From: Planctomycetota bacterium
Lineage (GTDB): Bacteria > Planctomycetota > Phycisphaerae > Sedimentisphaerales > Anaerobacaceae
Length of the DNA stretch: 11,353 nucleotides
Assembly (NCBI GenBank): GCA_020344865.1
Contig: CP070830.1
Span: 1,609,873 to 1,621,225 of the forward strand
Direction: 5' to 3'
Part shown: one piece after another, positions 1 to 7,273 of the stretch
Position numbering within the stretch: the first letter of the stretch is position 1
Layout: every line of letters starts with the position of its first letter
Position numbers and translations under genes: made by a program
Notes under the pieces: model-generated
Told to the model about the DNA's origin: nothing
Database searches by the model: none
What the model saw: the letters and a program-made list of their open reading frames with translations, nothing else

Positions 1-137
1 AGGTACTGTTCTTCAACAACAAGATTCAGATGTTCCCCTCGAACATCGTTGCCAACGCATTCAATTTCGGCAAGCGCGACTTCTTCGAGCTCGAAGCACC
101 CGCCGAAAGAGAAGTGCCCAAAGTAAGCTTCACCTAA
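1..137 (+). CDS. LemA family protein, C-terminal fragment (5' end outside window)
   Basis: An open frame runs in from the left edge (first full codon at 3) and stops with TAA at 135-137. The about 44 visible residues contain FNNKIQMFPSNIVANAFNFG followed by a short acidic tail, which matches the end of LemA proteins, where a conserved N-x-x-I-Q-x-F-P-S-N segment precedes a phenylalanine- and glutamate-rich end. LemA proteins are membrane-anchored helical-bundle proteins of poorly defined function. LemA genes very often sit directly upstream of an M48/HtpX-type protease, as happens here, which supports both calls. The N-terminal anchor and start cannot be seen. Co-transcription with the next gene, 86 bp downstream, is likely but not proven. 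Confidence 0.8.
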   Translation, partial: VLFFNNKIQMFPSNIVANAFNFGKRDFFELEAPAEREVPKVSFT

Positions 138-150
138 TACCCGATAAATT

Positions 151-185
151 GCCATCCTGAGCGAAGCCGAGTCAAAGGTTCTGGC
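151..185. repeat. Possible intergenic repeat fragment with imperfect inverted ends
   Basis: The spacer between the LemA and M48 genes contains CATCCTGAGCGAAGCCGAG followed by TCAAAGGTTCTGGC. The core resembles a sequence I recognise as recurring in intergenic regions of many environmental bacterial genomes (CATCCTGAGCG-AAG-type units). The ends are loosely inverted (GCCA...AGG / CCT...TGGC). Only one copy is visible in this window, so calling it a repeat depends on outside memory and is tentative. Confidence 0.3.
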
Positions 186-223
186 TACCGAAAACAGTAA
201 AAACCGAATGGTAAGAATTAGCT

Positions 224-1516
224 ATGTGGGAACTAATACGAGCCAACAAGCGAAACTCCATCATACTTATGGTGCTGATGGCGGCCGTTCTTATGCTGTT
301 GGGCTACATCATCGGCTCACTTTTTGACCCGACCGGGGGCCTTTTCGGCCGGATGATAGCACCCCAGCAACTGTTGCAACAACCCCAGACCGTCAAAACC
401 AATTACGCCGGACTTTGGGGCATCGCCTTTGCCGCTACACTCTGGTTTATCCTGATGCTCGTAAGCTTCTCCTCCGGTGACCAAATCCTCCTCGGGGCCA
501 GCATAGCAAAGCCCGTCACCCATGACGAATACCCTCAGCTTTTCAACATCGTCGAAGAAATGAAAATCGCTGCCGCCCTGCCTGCTATGCCCAAGGTCTA
601 TATCATACCAGACCCCGCCCCTAACGCCTTTGCAACAGGCCGAAACCCAAAATCCGCCTCCGTCGCCGTAACCGCGGGCCTGCTCGGCCGACTGAACCGC
701 GATGAGCTTCAGGGGGTCATCGCACACGAAATAAGCCACATCCTCCACCGTGACATCCTCTATGTCACACTCGCCGGCATAATGCTTGGCTCCATCGTCC
801 TGCTCTCACAGATCTTTCTTAGAGGTATGTTCTATAGTTCGATGGGAAGCCGCCGCAGATACTCCGGCGGCAGAGGCGGTGGACAGGCCCAAGCCATCCT
901 GCTCGTAATTGCCATAATCGCCGCCATCGTCGCCCCCATAATGGCGTACCTGCTCTATTTCGCGCTCTCGCGAAGACGCGAATACCTCGCCGACGCCGGT
1001 GCCGCCCGCCTTACGCGCTATCCCGAAGGACTCGCCGGTGCCCTGGAGAAAATCGCATACGATAAATCACCCCAGCTCGCCACCGTCAACAAAGTCACCG
1101 CCCCGATGTATATCGTCAATCCCTTCAAAAAGAAAAGCCAGATGAAACTCTCCGACCTGACCAGCACCCACCCACCAATCTCCGAAAGAATAAAAATCCT
1201 GCGTAATATGACCCACGGCGCCTCCTTCAAGGATTACTCAGACTCCTTCTCCAACGTCACCAACGCCAGAACCCCCGTCCCCCCTACCGCCCTGACCAAA
1301 GAAGCCATAGCCCTGCGCGAGGCCTCGGCCGAAGCCAGAAAAAAACAGCGAGTCGAAAAGCAGATGCGCCAAGTCGGCGACATCATGCGAAAAATCAACG
1401 AATTCGTGTTTCTGACCTGCCTCTGCGGCATCAAACTAAAGGTCCCCCCCAACTACAAAGCCGACAAAGTAAGATGCCCGCGATGCAAAAGAATCCTCGA
1501 CCTGCCTAAAAAATAA
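224..1516 (+). CDS. M48 family (HtpX-like) membrane zinc metalloprotease with C-terminal zinc ribbon
   Basis: Predicted 430-residue integral membrane endopeptidase of the Ste24/HtpX (M48) family, which degrades or trims membrane proteins at the cytoplasmic face. Seen: hydrophobic segments at about 12-34, 62-84, 179-201 and 222-247; the catalytic zinc motif HEISH at residues 168-172; the third ligand Glu253 in SRRREYLADAGA; and the family motif NAFATGRNP at 134-142. A Gly/Arg-rich loop lies at about 209-220. The last 32 residues form an extra zinc ribbon (Cys399, Cys401, Cys418, Cys421) not found in canonical HtpX; a tail of the same pattern ends the convergent rhomboid gene. ATG at 224 is followed at once by the first membrane helix, but no good Shine-Dalgarno precedes it. 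The LemA neighbour upstream is the usual partner. The family call is firm; the substrate is unknown. Confidence 0.93.
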   Translation: MWELIRANKRNSIILMVLMAAVLMLLGYIIGSLFDPTGGLFGRMIAPQQLLQQPQTVKTNYAGLWGIAFAATLWFILMLVSFSSGDQILLGASIAKPVTHDEYPQLFNIVEEMKIAAALPAMPKVYIIPDPAPNAFATGRNPKSASVAVTAGLLGRLNRDELQGVIAHEISHILHRDILYVTLAGIMLGSIVLLSQIFLRGMFYSSMGSRRRYSGGRGGGQAQAILLVIAIIAAIVAPIMAYLLYFALSRRREYLADAGAARLTRYPEGLAGALEKIAYDKSPQLATVNKVTAPMYIVNPFKKKSQMKLSDLTSTHPPISERIKILRNMTHGASFKDYSDSFSNVTNARTPVPPTALTKEAIALREASAEARKKQRVEKQMRQVGDIMRKINEFVFLTCLCGIKLKVPPNYKADKVRCPRCKRILDLPKK

Positions 1517-1608
1517 CCGAAAATCCGACACCAAAAGCGTGCTTCTCTTGCCCCAGGATACAGTCGCCCCCCGGTCTTCCCCCCGAGATACCAAATACGA
1601 TTCTTTGC

Positions 1609-2631
1609 TTAGTCTATGGGAATCCTCAGCTTCGCCGAGCACTTCGGACAACGAGCGCTCTTGCCCGCGTGCTCTTTTCGGACCCGCATTTTACGGCCGC
1701 ACAAACAGCTAAAATGAATGTACCCATCCTCAGGTTTTGCCTGCTGCTTTGCCTTGTCAGCCGCTGGCTTGGCCTGCTCCACCAATTCAAATCGCTTCCG
1801 CACTTCCTCGCCCTCCTTCTTTGCCTCTTTTTTTTCTCCTTCTTCCTCCTTCACCAGTTCCTCCTGCTTCTCCAGTCCCAGCACATGCAGCAGTGACCTT
1901 TCGTCCCTCTCAATCACCACCCATTTTTTCTTCACCATCAAAAACGCCAATGCACCCCCCGCTACAAGAGCCCCGATATGCGCGTAATATACACCGCTCT
2001 GCCCCCCCATTAGAGCCTCAAATACGTCAAAAATAAACCACAGCAAAACAATCCAAAGGCCCGAAATGCCGGCCGCCATAGGTCGCGGCAGGAGAAAATA
2101 ACAGTTCATCGGGTTCTCCGGAAAAATCACGATGTACATCCCTACAATACCACATACTGCCCCCGAGGCACCCACCATTGGCTTGTCTGCGAATGCCAGA
2201 TGAATTATCCCCGCCAACAGGCCAAGCACAATATAAATCACCAGATACGTCGTATTGCCTATTTTCGAGCACACCGCATTGCCGAACGCCCACAGAAAAA
2301 GCAGGTTACCTATCAGCCGAATAATATTCGGGTGCAGCCACATATAGCCAAAAAGCCGCCCTGCCTCCCAATCTCGCAGAACCAATCGGCTCAACGGCCC
2401 CGTAACCGCCTGTCGCTCGGCCGTGCGCGCCGCTATATCCACCCGCTTTCTGCCCAGTTCCAACCGGCCCAGCTCATCTTCAAATAGCGGCTCTCTTGTA
2501 GCGCCATCTTCGGTTACTTGCTCCTCCGAAGTTACCGCTTGAAAAAGAAACGCCAGTACTACCACCCCTAATACCAGCCAGTTCACCACCGGTCGGCGCT
2601 CCAGCAAAGCATCTACGCCGTAGGGTATCAC
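1609..2631 (-). CDS. Rhomboid family intramembrane serine protease with C-terminal zinc ribbon
   Basis: Predicted 340-residue rhomboid protease, which cleaves transmembrane segments within the lipid bilayer. Seen: first membrane helix at about 15-33; a long charged loop (35-95) before the second; the WLHPNIIRLIGNLLFLWAFG segment at 98-117; the catalytic serine in GASG (Ser156); and the catalytic histidine in the last core helix (His218, context YYAHIGALVAGG). The position matching GlpG His150, part of the oxyanion environment, is Arg105 here, while the matching Asn (109) is kept. After the core comes a Lys/Glu-rich linker (about 252-300) and a zinc ribbon with Cys309, Cys311, Cys328 and Cys331. 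The start is GTG (reverse complement at 2629-2631), with GAGGAG about 11 nt upstream; the MIPYG beginning is typical of rhomboids. It converges on the M48 gene, with 92 bp between them and no clear terminator. Confidence 0.9.
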   Translation of the reverse strand: MIPYGVDALLERRPVVNWLVLGVVVLAFLFQAVTSEEQVTEDGATREPLFEDELGRLELGRKRVDIAARTAERQAVTGPLSRLVLRDWEAGRLFGYMWLHPNIIRLIGNLLFLWAFGNAVCSKIGNTTYLVIYIVLGLLAGIIHLAFADKPMVGASGAVCGIVGMYIVIFPENPMNCYFLLPRPMAAGISGLWIVLLWFIFDVFEALMGGQSGVYYAHIGALVAGGALAFLMVKKKWVVIERDERSLLHVLGLEKQEELVKEEEGEKKEAKKEGEEVRKRFELVEQAKPAADKAKQQAKPEDGYIHFSCLCGRKMRVRKEHAGKSARCPKCSAKLRIPID

Positions 2632-2738
2632 GCTTCAAGGACTCCTCAAGAATCTACCAACTTACCTTTAAGTACATTCTACCGCCTAACCGCAATAATG
2701 AAAGCCTTTCCGCTAAATAATTTTGTCCTCCCGCAGGT

Positions 2739-2760
2739 AAAAAAAAGACTGCAAGTCCTG
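2739..2760 (-). terminator. Candidate intrinsic terminator downstream of the 2800-3441 gene
   Basis: Read on the minus strand, GACT-TGC-AGTC forms a short stem (2747-2757), extendable by one G-U and one A-U pair. It is followed immediately by eight T (A tract at 2739-2746 on the plus strand). It lies about 40 bp after the stop of the exported-protein gene and before the rhomboid gene, so it would separate the two. The stem is short and its GC content modest, so efficiency may be partial. Confidence 0.42.
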
Positions 2761-2799
2761 AACTCACAGCCCCTAAGCCGACACACCCCCTACCGCTGC

Positions 2800-3441
2800 C
2801 TATCTCATAACCCAGCGCTTGCCCCTATAACTCAAATCAGCCTCCGACCGCGCAATCGGGTCCCCGCTCACCGCGTAACTTAATTCAAGTGTTTTTCGCA
2901 GGTAAATCTTCACCGGCTCCCCAGCCTCATCCTTTGCCACCGGATGGTCAATTACGACCGTCTCATTACTCAGACCCGCCACGTAAAGCCTTATATTCTT
3001 CGCCTTCGGCGCAAAGTCCGGCCAGATAATCGCGATGTCTTTCGTGTTGTCCCGCCCCTGAAGGATCTTACTGCTTGTCTTCTCCAGAGATTCCAGAAAC
3101 GGATGGCTGCCTTGATGACGCCGCTTTATATTCTCGAAAACCGCCCCCGGCACATCTTTGCCCGCCGGCGTAAGCTCGAACGTATCCGTCATCAGCTCGC
3201 ACTTCGGATAAAAATTAACATCCTCGTTTGTGTTGTTTGTCAGCGTCAGTATCGTATACCAGAACCGCCGCGGCTCCTTATCGCCGGCCAGCAGAAGCAT
3301 AATCTCATGCGGATGCTCAAACAACACATCGACCGTCCACTGCCCGGGACCCTGAACGACCGCCGGCTCAGGAGCCCCCGCAGACAAACACACGCTCAAT
3401 CCGACAATTACAAGACTTACAAAAGCTATCTTTTTCACCAT
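2800..3441 (-). CDS. Exported protein of unknown function
   Basis: I do not recognise a family. The chosen ATG (3439-3441) gives 213 residues beginning MVKKIAFVSLVIVGLSVCLSAGA, a clear Sec signal peptide with cleavage probably near residue 22. A GGTGGTGA Shine-Dalgarno-like sequence lies 7 nt upstream. The same frame is open 30 codons further up, but that extension would bury the signal peptide. The mature part alternates short hydrophobic strands with polar turns (for example FWYTILTLTNNTNEDVNFYP at about residues 60-79), as expected of a beta-sandwich secreted or periplasmic protein. The cysteine at about residue 18 is preceded by Val rather than Gly/Ala/Ser, so it is not a convincing lipobox. 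The C-terminus ends in the basic YRGKRWVMR. The gene stands alone between the rhomboid gene and the divergent mgtE. Confidence 0.75.
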   Translation of the reverse strand: MVKKIAFVSLVIVGLSVCLSAGAPEPAVVQGPGQWTVDVLFEHPHEIMLLLAGDKEPRRFWYTILTLTNNTNEDVNFYPKCELMTDTFELTPAGKDVPGAVFENIKRRHQGSHPFLESLEKTSSKILQGRDNTKDIAIIWPDFAPKAKNIRLYVAGLSNETVVIDHPVAKDEAGEPVKIYLRKTLELSYAVSGDPIARSEADLSYRGKRWVMR

Positions 3442-3613
3442 GTCCCACTCACCACCAAATCGCATATATATGTCTTTGCATAAAGCCCAAGGCAGCATCT
3501 TAATACCCCATTTTACAATAAAACCGCCCAATATACAAGCATATTTTGTCTATTACCCGATTTACGCCCTGCTGGGCTGTCTTTACTCATACACACTATT
3601 CGCCAAAAAACCT

Positions 3614-3642
3614 TTGCCTGCTGCAGAAAATTGCGTTATTTT
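3614..3642 (+). promoter_or_regulatory. Candidate sigma70-type promoter upstream of mgtE
   Basis: TTGCCT (3614-3619) and TATTTT (3637-3642) are separated by exactly 17 bp; each matches four of six consensus bases. Transcription would start near 3649, about 43 nt before the mgtE ATG. Matches of this quality arise by chance in AT-rich DNA, so the main support is position and spacing. No Mg2+-sensing M-box leader could fit in so short a 5' region. Confidence 0.3.
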
Positions 3643-3691
3643 ATCCCGCAACCGGCTAAATTATGCTTTTAAGTAGCTCACGGATTTTCCT

Positions 3692-5095
3692 ATGCAGCAA
3701 GAACAAAAACAGCTCGCACGCCAGATACTTTTGCAGCAGATTGAGATTCTGCTGGACGCTGACGACTCACAGGCCCTCGCACAGCTTTTAAATAAACAAA
3801 GAAGCAGCTACATCGCCGAGATCGTCGAACTGCTCGACAACGAGCAGAGGCGGGCTGTCTTCGACGTCCTCGAAAAATCAATCTCCGCCGAAGTGCTCGA
3901 AAAGGTCGACGAAGCCACCCGCAGGGAACTGTTCAAGCTCCTCGAAGACCACGAGCTCAAAACCATCATCCTCGAGCTGGACCTCGACGACGCCGCCGAC
4001 CTGCTCGCCGAGTTGCCGGAAGAGGAGAGCCGCGAACTGCTCGAAAGCATCGCCCCGGAAAAGGCCGCCCGCATAAAGAGCCTGATGCGCTACTCCGAGG
4101 ACTCAGCCGGTGGTATTATGGACCCCGTCGTAATTAGTGTCCCCGAAAATGCCACCGTCGCCGAAGCCGTCAGCAAAATCCGCGCGGCCGAAATCGACGA
4201 AGACTTCTACTGCGTCTACGTCGTCGACGGCTCCGGCCGATTCCTCGGCGATGTCCGTATCAGACTGCTACTGACAGGCCCCGAGGATACAAAGATAAGC
4301 ACCCTTATCGACCCCGACACCATTTACGTTACCGCCTACGCCGACCAGGAGGAAGTAAAGAACATATTTCACAAAAATGACCTCATCGTCGCCCCCGTCC
4401 TCGACAGAGACCATAAACTCGTCGGCCGAATCACGGCCGACCGTGTTATCGAAGTCGCTGGCGAAGAAGCCGCAGAAGACTTCTACGCAATGGCCGGTAC
4501 CGACCCGGATGAGCTCGACAATGTCTCCGTACTCCACGCCGCCCGCATCAGAATGACCTGGCTGCTCCCTTGTCTCATCGGTACCGCCGTCACCGCGCTC
4601 GTCCTTATGTTTTTCCACAGAAAATTCGACTTCGAGAATCTCGCCGTAATCTACACTGCCGCCATCGCCTTTGTCCCGATGATTGCCGCCATCAGCGGAA
4701 ACGCCGGCCTGCAGACATCCGCTATCGTCGTCTGCGGCCTCGCCACCGGCCACCTCGCCGCTCAGAGGCTAAGCCAGGTCTTTATGCGAGAATTTCGCAT
4801 AGCCTTGCTTGTCGCCCTTAGCTGTGGCATTATGGGTGCCCTCATCTGCGCAGTTTTGCCCCATCTGCTCGGAAACCTCGAAACCGTTGCCCGGCATTTC
4901 CGAATCGTCCTTGCCTTCGCAACCGGTATGTTCTCCGCGATTATGGTCGCCACCACCCTCGGCCTGTTTTTACCGTTTCTCTTCCGCCGTATCGGTATCG
5001 ACCCCGCAATCAGCTCAGGCCCCCTCGTAACAACGGCAAACGACTCCATCAGCGTCGCTATCTATATGACCCTGACCCTGCTCCTGGCAGGATAA
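3692..5095 (+). CDS. mgtE: MgtE-type magnesium transporter
   Basis: Predicted 467-residue Mg2+ channel/transporter of the inner membrane, close to the usual family length. Domain order: MgtE N-terminal helical domain (about 20-130, with repeats such as LDLDDAADLLAELPEEESRELL); the family junction YSEDSAGGIM at 134-143; two CBS domains (about 140-198 and 203-260) that sense cytosolic Mg2+ and gate the pore; and a five-helix membrane domain from about 288 to the end. Pore-domain signatures are GNAGLQT at 336-342 and GPLVTTANDS at 443-452, with Asp451 at the place of the ion-selectivity aspartate of characterised MgtE proteins. The ATG has only a weak CGGA-like upstream sequence. The small zinc-ribbon gene begins 12 bp after the stop, so the two are probably one operon. 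Co2+ or Ni2+ transport cannot be excluded from sequence. Confidence 0.95.
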   Translation: MQQEQKQLARQILLQQIEILLDADDSQALAQLLNKQRSSYIAEIVELLDNEQRRAVFDVLEKSISAEVLEKVDEATRRELFKLLEDHELKTIILELDLDDAADLLAELPEEESRELLESIAPEKAARIKSLMRYSEDSAGGIMDPVVISVPENATVAEAVSKIRAAEIDEDFYCVYVVDGSGRFLGDVRIRLLLTGPEDTKISTLIDPDTIYVTAYADQEEVKNIFHKNDLIVAPVLDRDHKLVGRITADRVIEVAGEEAAEDFYAMAGTDPDELDNVSVLHAARIRMTWLLPCLIGTAVTALVLMFFHRKFDFENLAVIYTAAIAFVPMIAAISGNAGLQTSAIVVCGLATGHLAAQRLSQVFMREFRIALLVALSCGIMGALICAVLPHLLGNLETVARHFRIVLAFATGMFSAIMVATTLGLFLPFLFRRIGIDPAISSGPLVTTANDSISVAIYMTLTLLLAG

Positions 5096-5107
5096 GGAGA
5101 CCAGATT

Positions 5108-5317
5108 ATGCAGCAGTTCAATGACACCTGTCCCAAATGCAAGAATACCCAGTGCGAAGTCGATGAATTCCGCGCAACCGGCGGTTTCCTTAGCAAAATC
5201 TTCGATATCCAGTCGAAACGCTTTACCACCGTAACCTGCACCCAGTGCAGCTACACCGAAATCTACAGAACCAAATCCTCCATGCTTGGCAACGTCTTCG
5301 ACTTCTTCACAAACTAA
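5108..5317 (+). CDS. Small zinc-ribbon protein, DUF2082-like
   Basis: A 69-residue protein with two cysteine pairs, Cys8/Cys11 and Cys44/Cys47 (plus Cys16), that would bind one zinc ion. The pattern CPKC...EFRATGGFLSKIFDIQSKRFTT...CTQCSYTEIYR followed by GNVFDFF matches, from memory, the DUF2082 group annotated as predicted nucleic-acid-binding zinc-ribbon proteins; no function is established. The start is secure: AAGGAG overlaps the mgtE stop codon and lies about 8 nt before the ATG. The tight spacing suggests co-expression with mgtE, though a functional link to magnesium transport is only guilt by position. Confidence 0.85.
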   Translation: MQQFNDTCPKCKNTQCEVDEFRATGGFLSKIFDIQSKRFTTVTCTQCSYTEIYRTKSSMLGNVFDFFTN

Positions 5318-5365
5318 TGACCTCGACTAACAGGCAGGGTACTCGGTATCTCCGCAGTGTAGCAC

Positions 5366-5704
5366 CTATATCCAATTCTTTCTCACAAAGTCAAAATTAT
5401 ATTTCTGCCGAACCTTAAACACCGCCACATCCTCCGGCAAATCCCTGAAGTACTCGTCCACATCATCAAACAGCACCTCAATCCCTTCCTCCGATATGTA
5501 CCGGCTTTTCTCCCCCGTTACTTTTATCACATCGTAAGTTACGCCGTATCCCTCCAACTGCTCCGCCACCACATCTTCCGTTCCTTCCGGCCGGTCCGTA
5601 ACAACATATATCCGGCACCCCGCCTCACGCATCGCCTTACAGAACACCCTGAAAAATTCCGGATACTCCGAAATCGTCCCGTCCAAATCAACCGCTATCT
5701 TCAT
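5366..5704 (-). CDS. Small HAD-superfamily hydrolase-like protein
   Basis: A 112-residue, cap-less HAD-like protein. Seen: motif I DLDGT with Asp6 and Asp8; motif II threonine in VVTDRP (Thr36); a plausible motif III lysine (Lys66, in GEKSRYISEEGIEVLFDD); and motif IV Asp80-Asp81. All core catalytic positions are therefore present, consistent with a phosphatase-type enzyme, but the substrate cannot be read from sequence. The ATG is preceded by AGGAG at 9 nt. It is the last gene of the minus-strand run that begins with pdaD, 46 bp after the coiled-coil lipoprotein. A role in polyamine metabolism would be inference only. Confidence 0.82.
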   Translation of the reverse strand: MKIAVDLDGTISEYPEFFRVFCKAMREAGCRIYVVTDRPEGTEDVVAEQLEGYGVTYDVIKVTGEKSRYISEEGIEVLFDDVDEYFRDLPEDVAVFKVRQKYNFDFVRKNWI

Positions 5705-5750
5705 TGCCCTTCTCTCCTGTCCTTTAATCCCCTACATCCGCCAAAATCTT

Positions 5751-6284
5751 TCACTCAAACTCCTCCTCGCTAGCCTCTTCGTTAGGCTCCTCAACCGCTT
5801 CCTCGTTAGGCTCCCCAACCGCCCCCTCCGTCAGCCGCCCTACATCCCTTTCAAGCTGGCCCCGTAGCTGCTCAATTGCCGCCTGCTGCTCGGCCACCGT
5901 TGCCTCTAACTGCTCAATCGTCCCGTTCAACTCCTCAATTTGCCCCTCCAGCTCCTTTACCCTCTCTCTCTCCGCAGCTAACTTCCCTGCCAGTTCATCA
6001 ATCTTGCCAAGGGCCTCATCCGCCTCGCCAACCACCTCATCTCGCTCTTCAAGCAGCGAAACCAGCTCCTCTTCCACCTCATCACAAACCTCCCGCAGCA
6101 TCCTCAGACGTTCCCTTAGACTGTCCCTCTCCAGCTCCGCTCTCTGCAGATTAGCGCGTACCCTTGCCAGCTCGTTTCTCGCCCGCGCTGCCTCCAATGT
6201 CGCCTTTTTCTCCTCATCGCTGTCACAGCCGCTAACAACCAACAAACAAACCAAAATACCAGCAAGTTTAGTACTCACCTTCAT
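5751..6284 (-). CDS. Predicted coiled-coil lipoprotein with acidic C-terminal tail
   Basis: No family recognised. From the ATG at 6284 the protein has 177 residues: a lipoprotein signal peptide MKVSTKLAGILVCLLVVSGC with lipobox VSGC (Cys20) and Asp21 after it, then heptad-rich sequence full of Glu/Arg/Leu from about 25 to 150 predicting one long coiled coil, and a very acidic tail containing two EPNEEA-type repeats. AGGAG lies 9 nt before this ATG. An in-frame ATG at 6320 would add 12 residues and uses a GGAGG inside the end of speB, so translational coupling from that start is also possible; the signal peptide fits better with the shorter form. It sits 43 bp after speB (or 7 bp with the longer start), so it is probably in the same operon, although nothing ties it biochemically to polyamines. 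Low-complexity composition makes homology calls unreliable. Confidence 0.75.
   Translation of the reverse strand: MKVSTKLAGILVCLLVVSGCDSDEEKKATLEAARARNELARVRANLQRAELERDSLRERLRMLREVCDEVEEELVSLLEERDEVVGEADEALGKIDELAGKLAAERERVKELEGQIEELNGTIEQLEATVAEQQAAIEQLRGQLERDVGRLTEGAVGEPNEEAVEEPNEEASEEEFE
5779..5826 (-). repeat. Two tandem 24-bp repeats inside the lipoprotein gene
   Basis: Units at 5779-5802 and 5803-5826 differ at three positions and both begin TCGTTAGGCTCC on the plus strand. Each encodes eight residues of the acidic C-terminal tail (EPNEEA core). The repeat stays in frame, so copy-number change would only lengthen or shorten the tail. Confidence 0.7.
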
Positions 6285-6327
6285 CTTCGCCGTCTCCTTA
6301 CTTCTTCCAAATAGCCCCATACTATTT

Positions 6328-7182
6328 TCACCCTCCGAATTTGTAGCTCAGCAACTTATATATAAGCTTCGCCGCCAAAAAATCGGGCGACTTGTTTCCC
6401 TCATTAGGACACAGCTCCACCACATCAAAGCCGACAACCTCTTTACTTTTAACAACGGCTTTCAGAAGCCCAAGAACATCGTACCACAGCAGCCCACCCG
6501 GCTCCGGCGTCCCTACCGATGGCATTATCGATGGGTCGAATACATCTAAGTCAATCGTAACATACACCCTCTCCGTCAGCTTGCGCACGCACTGCTCGAT
6601 CCAGTCACTCTTGTCGTAAATGTCCTTCGCGAAAAAAATCCTCTCTCTGTCTGCGAATTCCTTCTCGGATGAATCCATGCTCCTTATACCCACCTGCAAA
6701 ATCGGACATAGCTCTCTCACCCTCGCCATAACGCATGCATGGTTATACTTCGAGCCCTTATATTCCTGGCGCAAATCACAGTGAGCATCTAATTGCAAAA
6801 CGGTAATATCTCTATCATCCTCAACATGGGCTTTTACCGAGCCGATGCCCACCGAATGCTCGCCCCCCAACACCACAACAAACTTGCCCTGCTTTATGTA
6901 GTCCCTAACTCTCCGCGCAACCGCCTCTACCATCGCCTCAGGACTCGACTTTTCCTCTATCGCCTCATCCGTAAATATACCCGACTTGTAAACCTCCGAG
7001 TCCGTCTCTATATCATAAAGTTCCATATTCGCCGAAGCCTCTATCACCGCCGCCGGGCCCCTCGCCGCCCCCTTAATCCACGTGCTCGTCTCATCATACG
7101 GAACCGGAATTATAACCACCCGGCCATCCTTCACTTCGCAGTATTCTTTGCTCAAACCGCCAAAGTTGGCTCTGTGTCCCAT
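6328..7182 (-). CDS. speB: Agmatinase (ureohydrolase family)
   Basis: Predicted 284-residue binuclear-manganese hydrolase converting agmatine to putrescine and urea. All metal-binding motifs are present: GGEH (106-109), DAHCD (132-136) and DLDVFD (211-216), with the family segment VGTPEPGGL just after. The arginase/agmatinase choice rests on context: the gene directly upstream is a pyruvoyl arginine decarboxylase, which supplies agmatine. I chose the ATG at 7180-7182; the frame stays open another 29 codons to a GTG at 7269, but that GTG lacks a Shine-Dalgarno and the extra residues do not look like the family. The chosen ATG itself has only a weak ACAGG-like sequence, so translation may depend on coupling to pdaD, 91 bp upstream. 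Confidence 0.92.
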   Translation of the reverse strand: MGHRANFGGLSKEYCEVKDGRVVIIPVPYDETSTWIKGAARGPAAVIEASANMELYDIETDSEVYKSGIFTDEAIEEKSSPEAMVEAVARRVRDYIKQGKFVVVLGGEHSVGIGSVKAHVEDDRDITVLQLDAHCDLRQEYKGSKYNHACVMARVRELCPILQVGIRSMDSSEKEFADRERIFFAKDIYDKSDWIEQCVRKLTERVYVTIDLDVFDPSIMPSVGTPEPGGLLWYDVLGLLKAVVKSKEVVGFDVVELCPNEGNKSPDFLAAKLIYKLLSYKFGG

Positions 7183-7273
7183 AGTATAAATACGCCTGTC
7201 TGACCCGCTCCGATTACAGTGCGTGGTTCGCTTACCCGGCAAAGACCCATCGGCTCCGGCCGCACCCACCGAT

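Noticed and set aside
317..748. 143-codon minus-strand open frame inside the M48 gene
   Set aside because: Shadow of the M48 coding sequence; the plus-strand protein has complete family motifs.
1566..1585. Two C6 runs between the convergent M48 and rhomboid genes
   Set aside because: They do not pair with each other and have no U-tract, so they do not form a terminator; read as low-complexity spacer.
3442..3531. 30-codon upstream extension of the exported-protein gene
   Set aside because: It would place a long segment before an obvious signal peptide, and a Shine-Dalgarno precedes the inner ATG.
3567..3578. GCCC-TGCT-GGGC hairpin between the divergent genes
   Set aside because: A four-pair stem without a T-run on either strand in a useful position; no gene ends nearby.
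3442..3691. Possible Mg2+ (M-box) riboswitch before mgtE
   Set aside because: No M-box sequence blocks or long helices found; the proposed leader is only about 43 nt.
7183..7269. 29-codon upstream extension of speB to a GTG
   Set aside because: No ribosome site, no similarity to agmatinase N-termini, and the ATG form already has normal family length.
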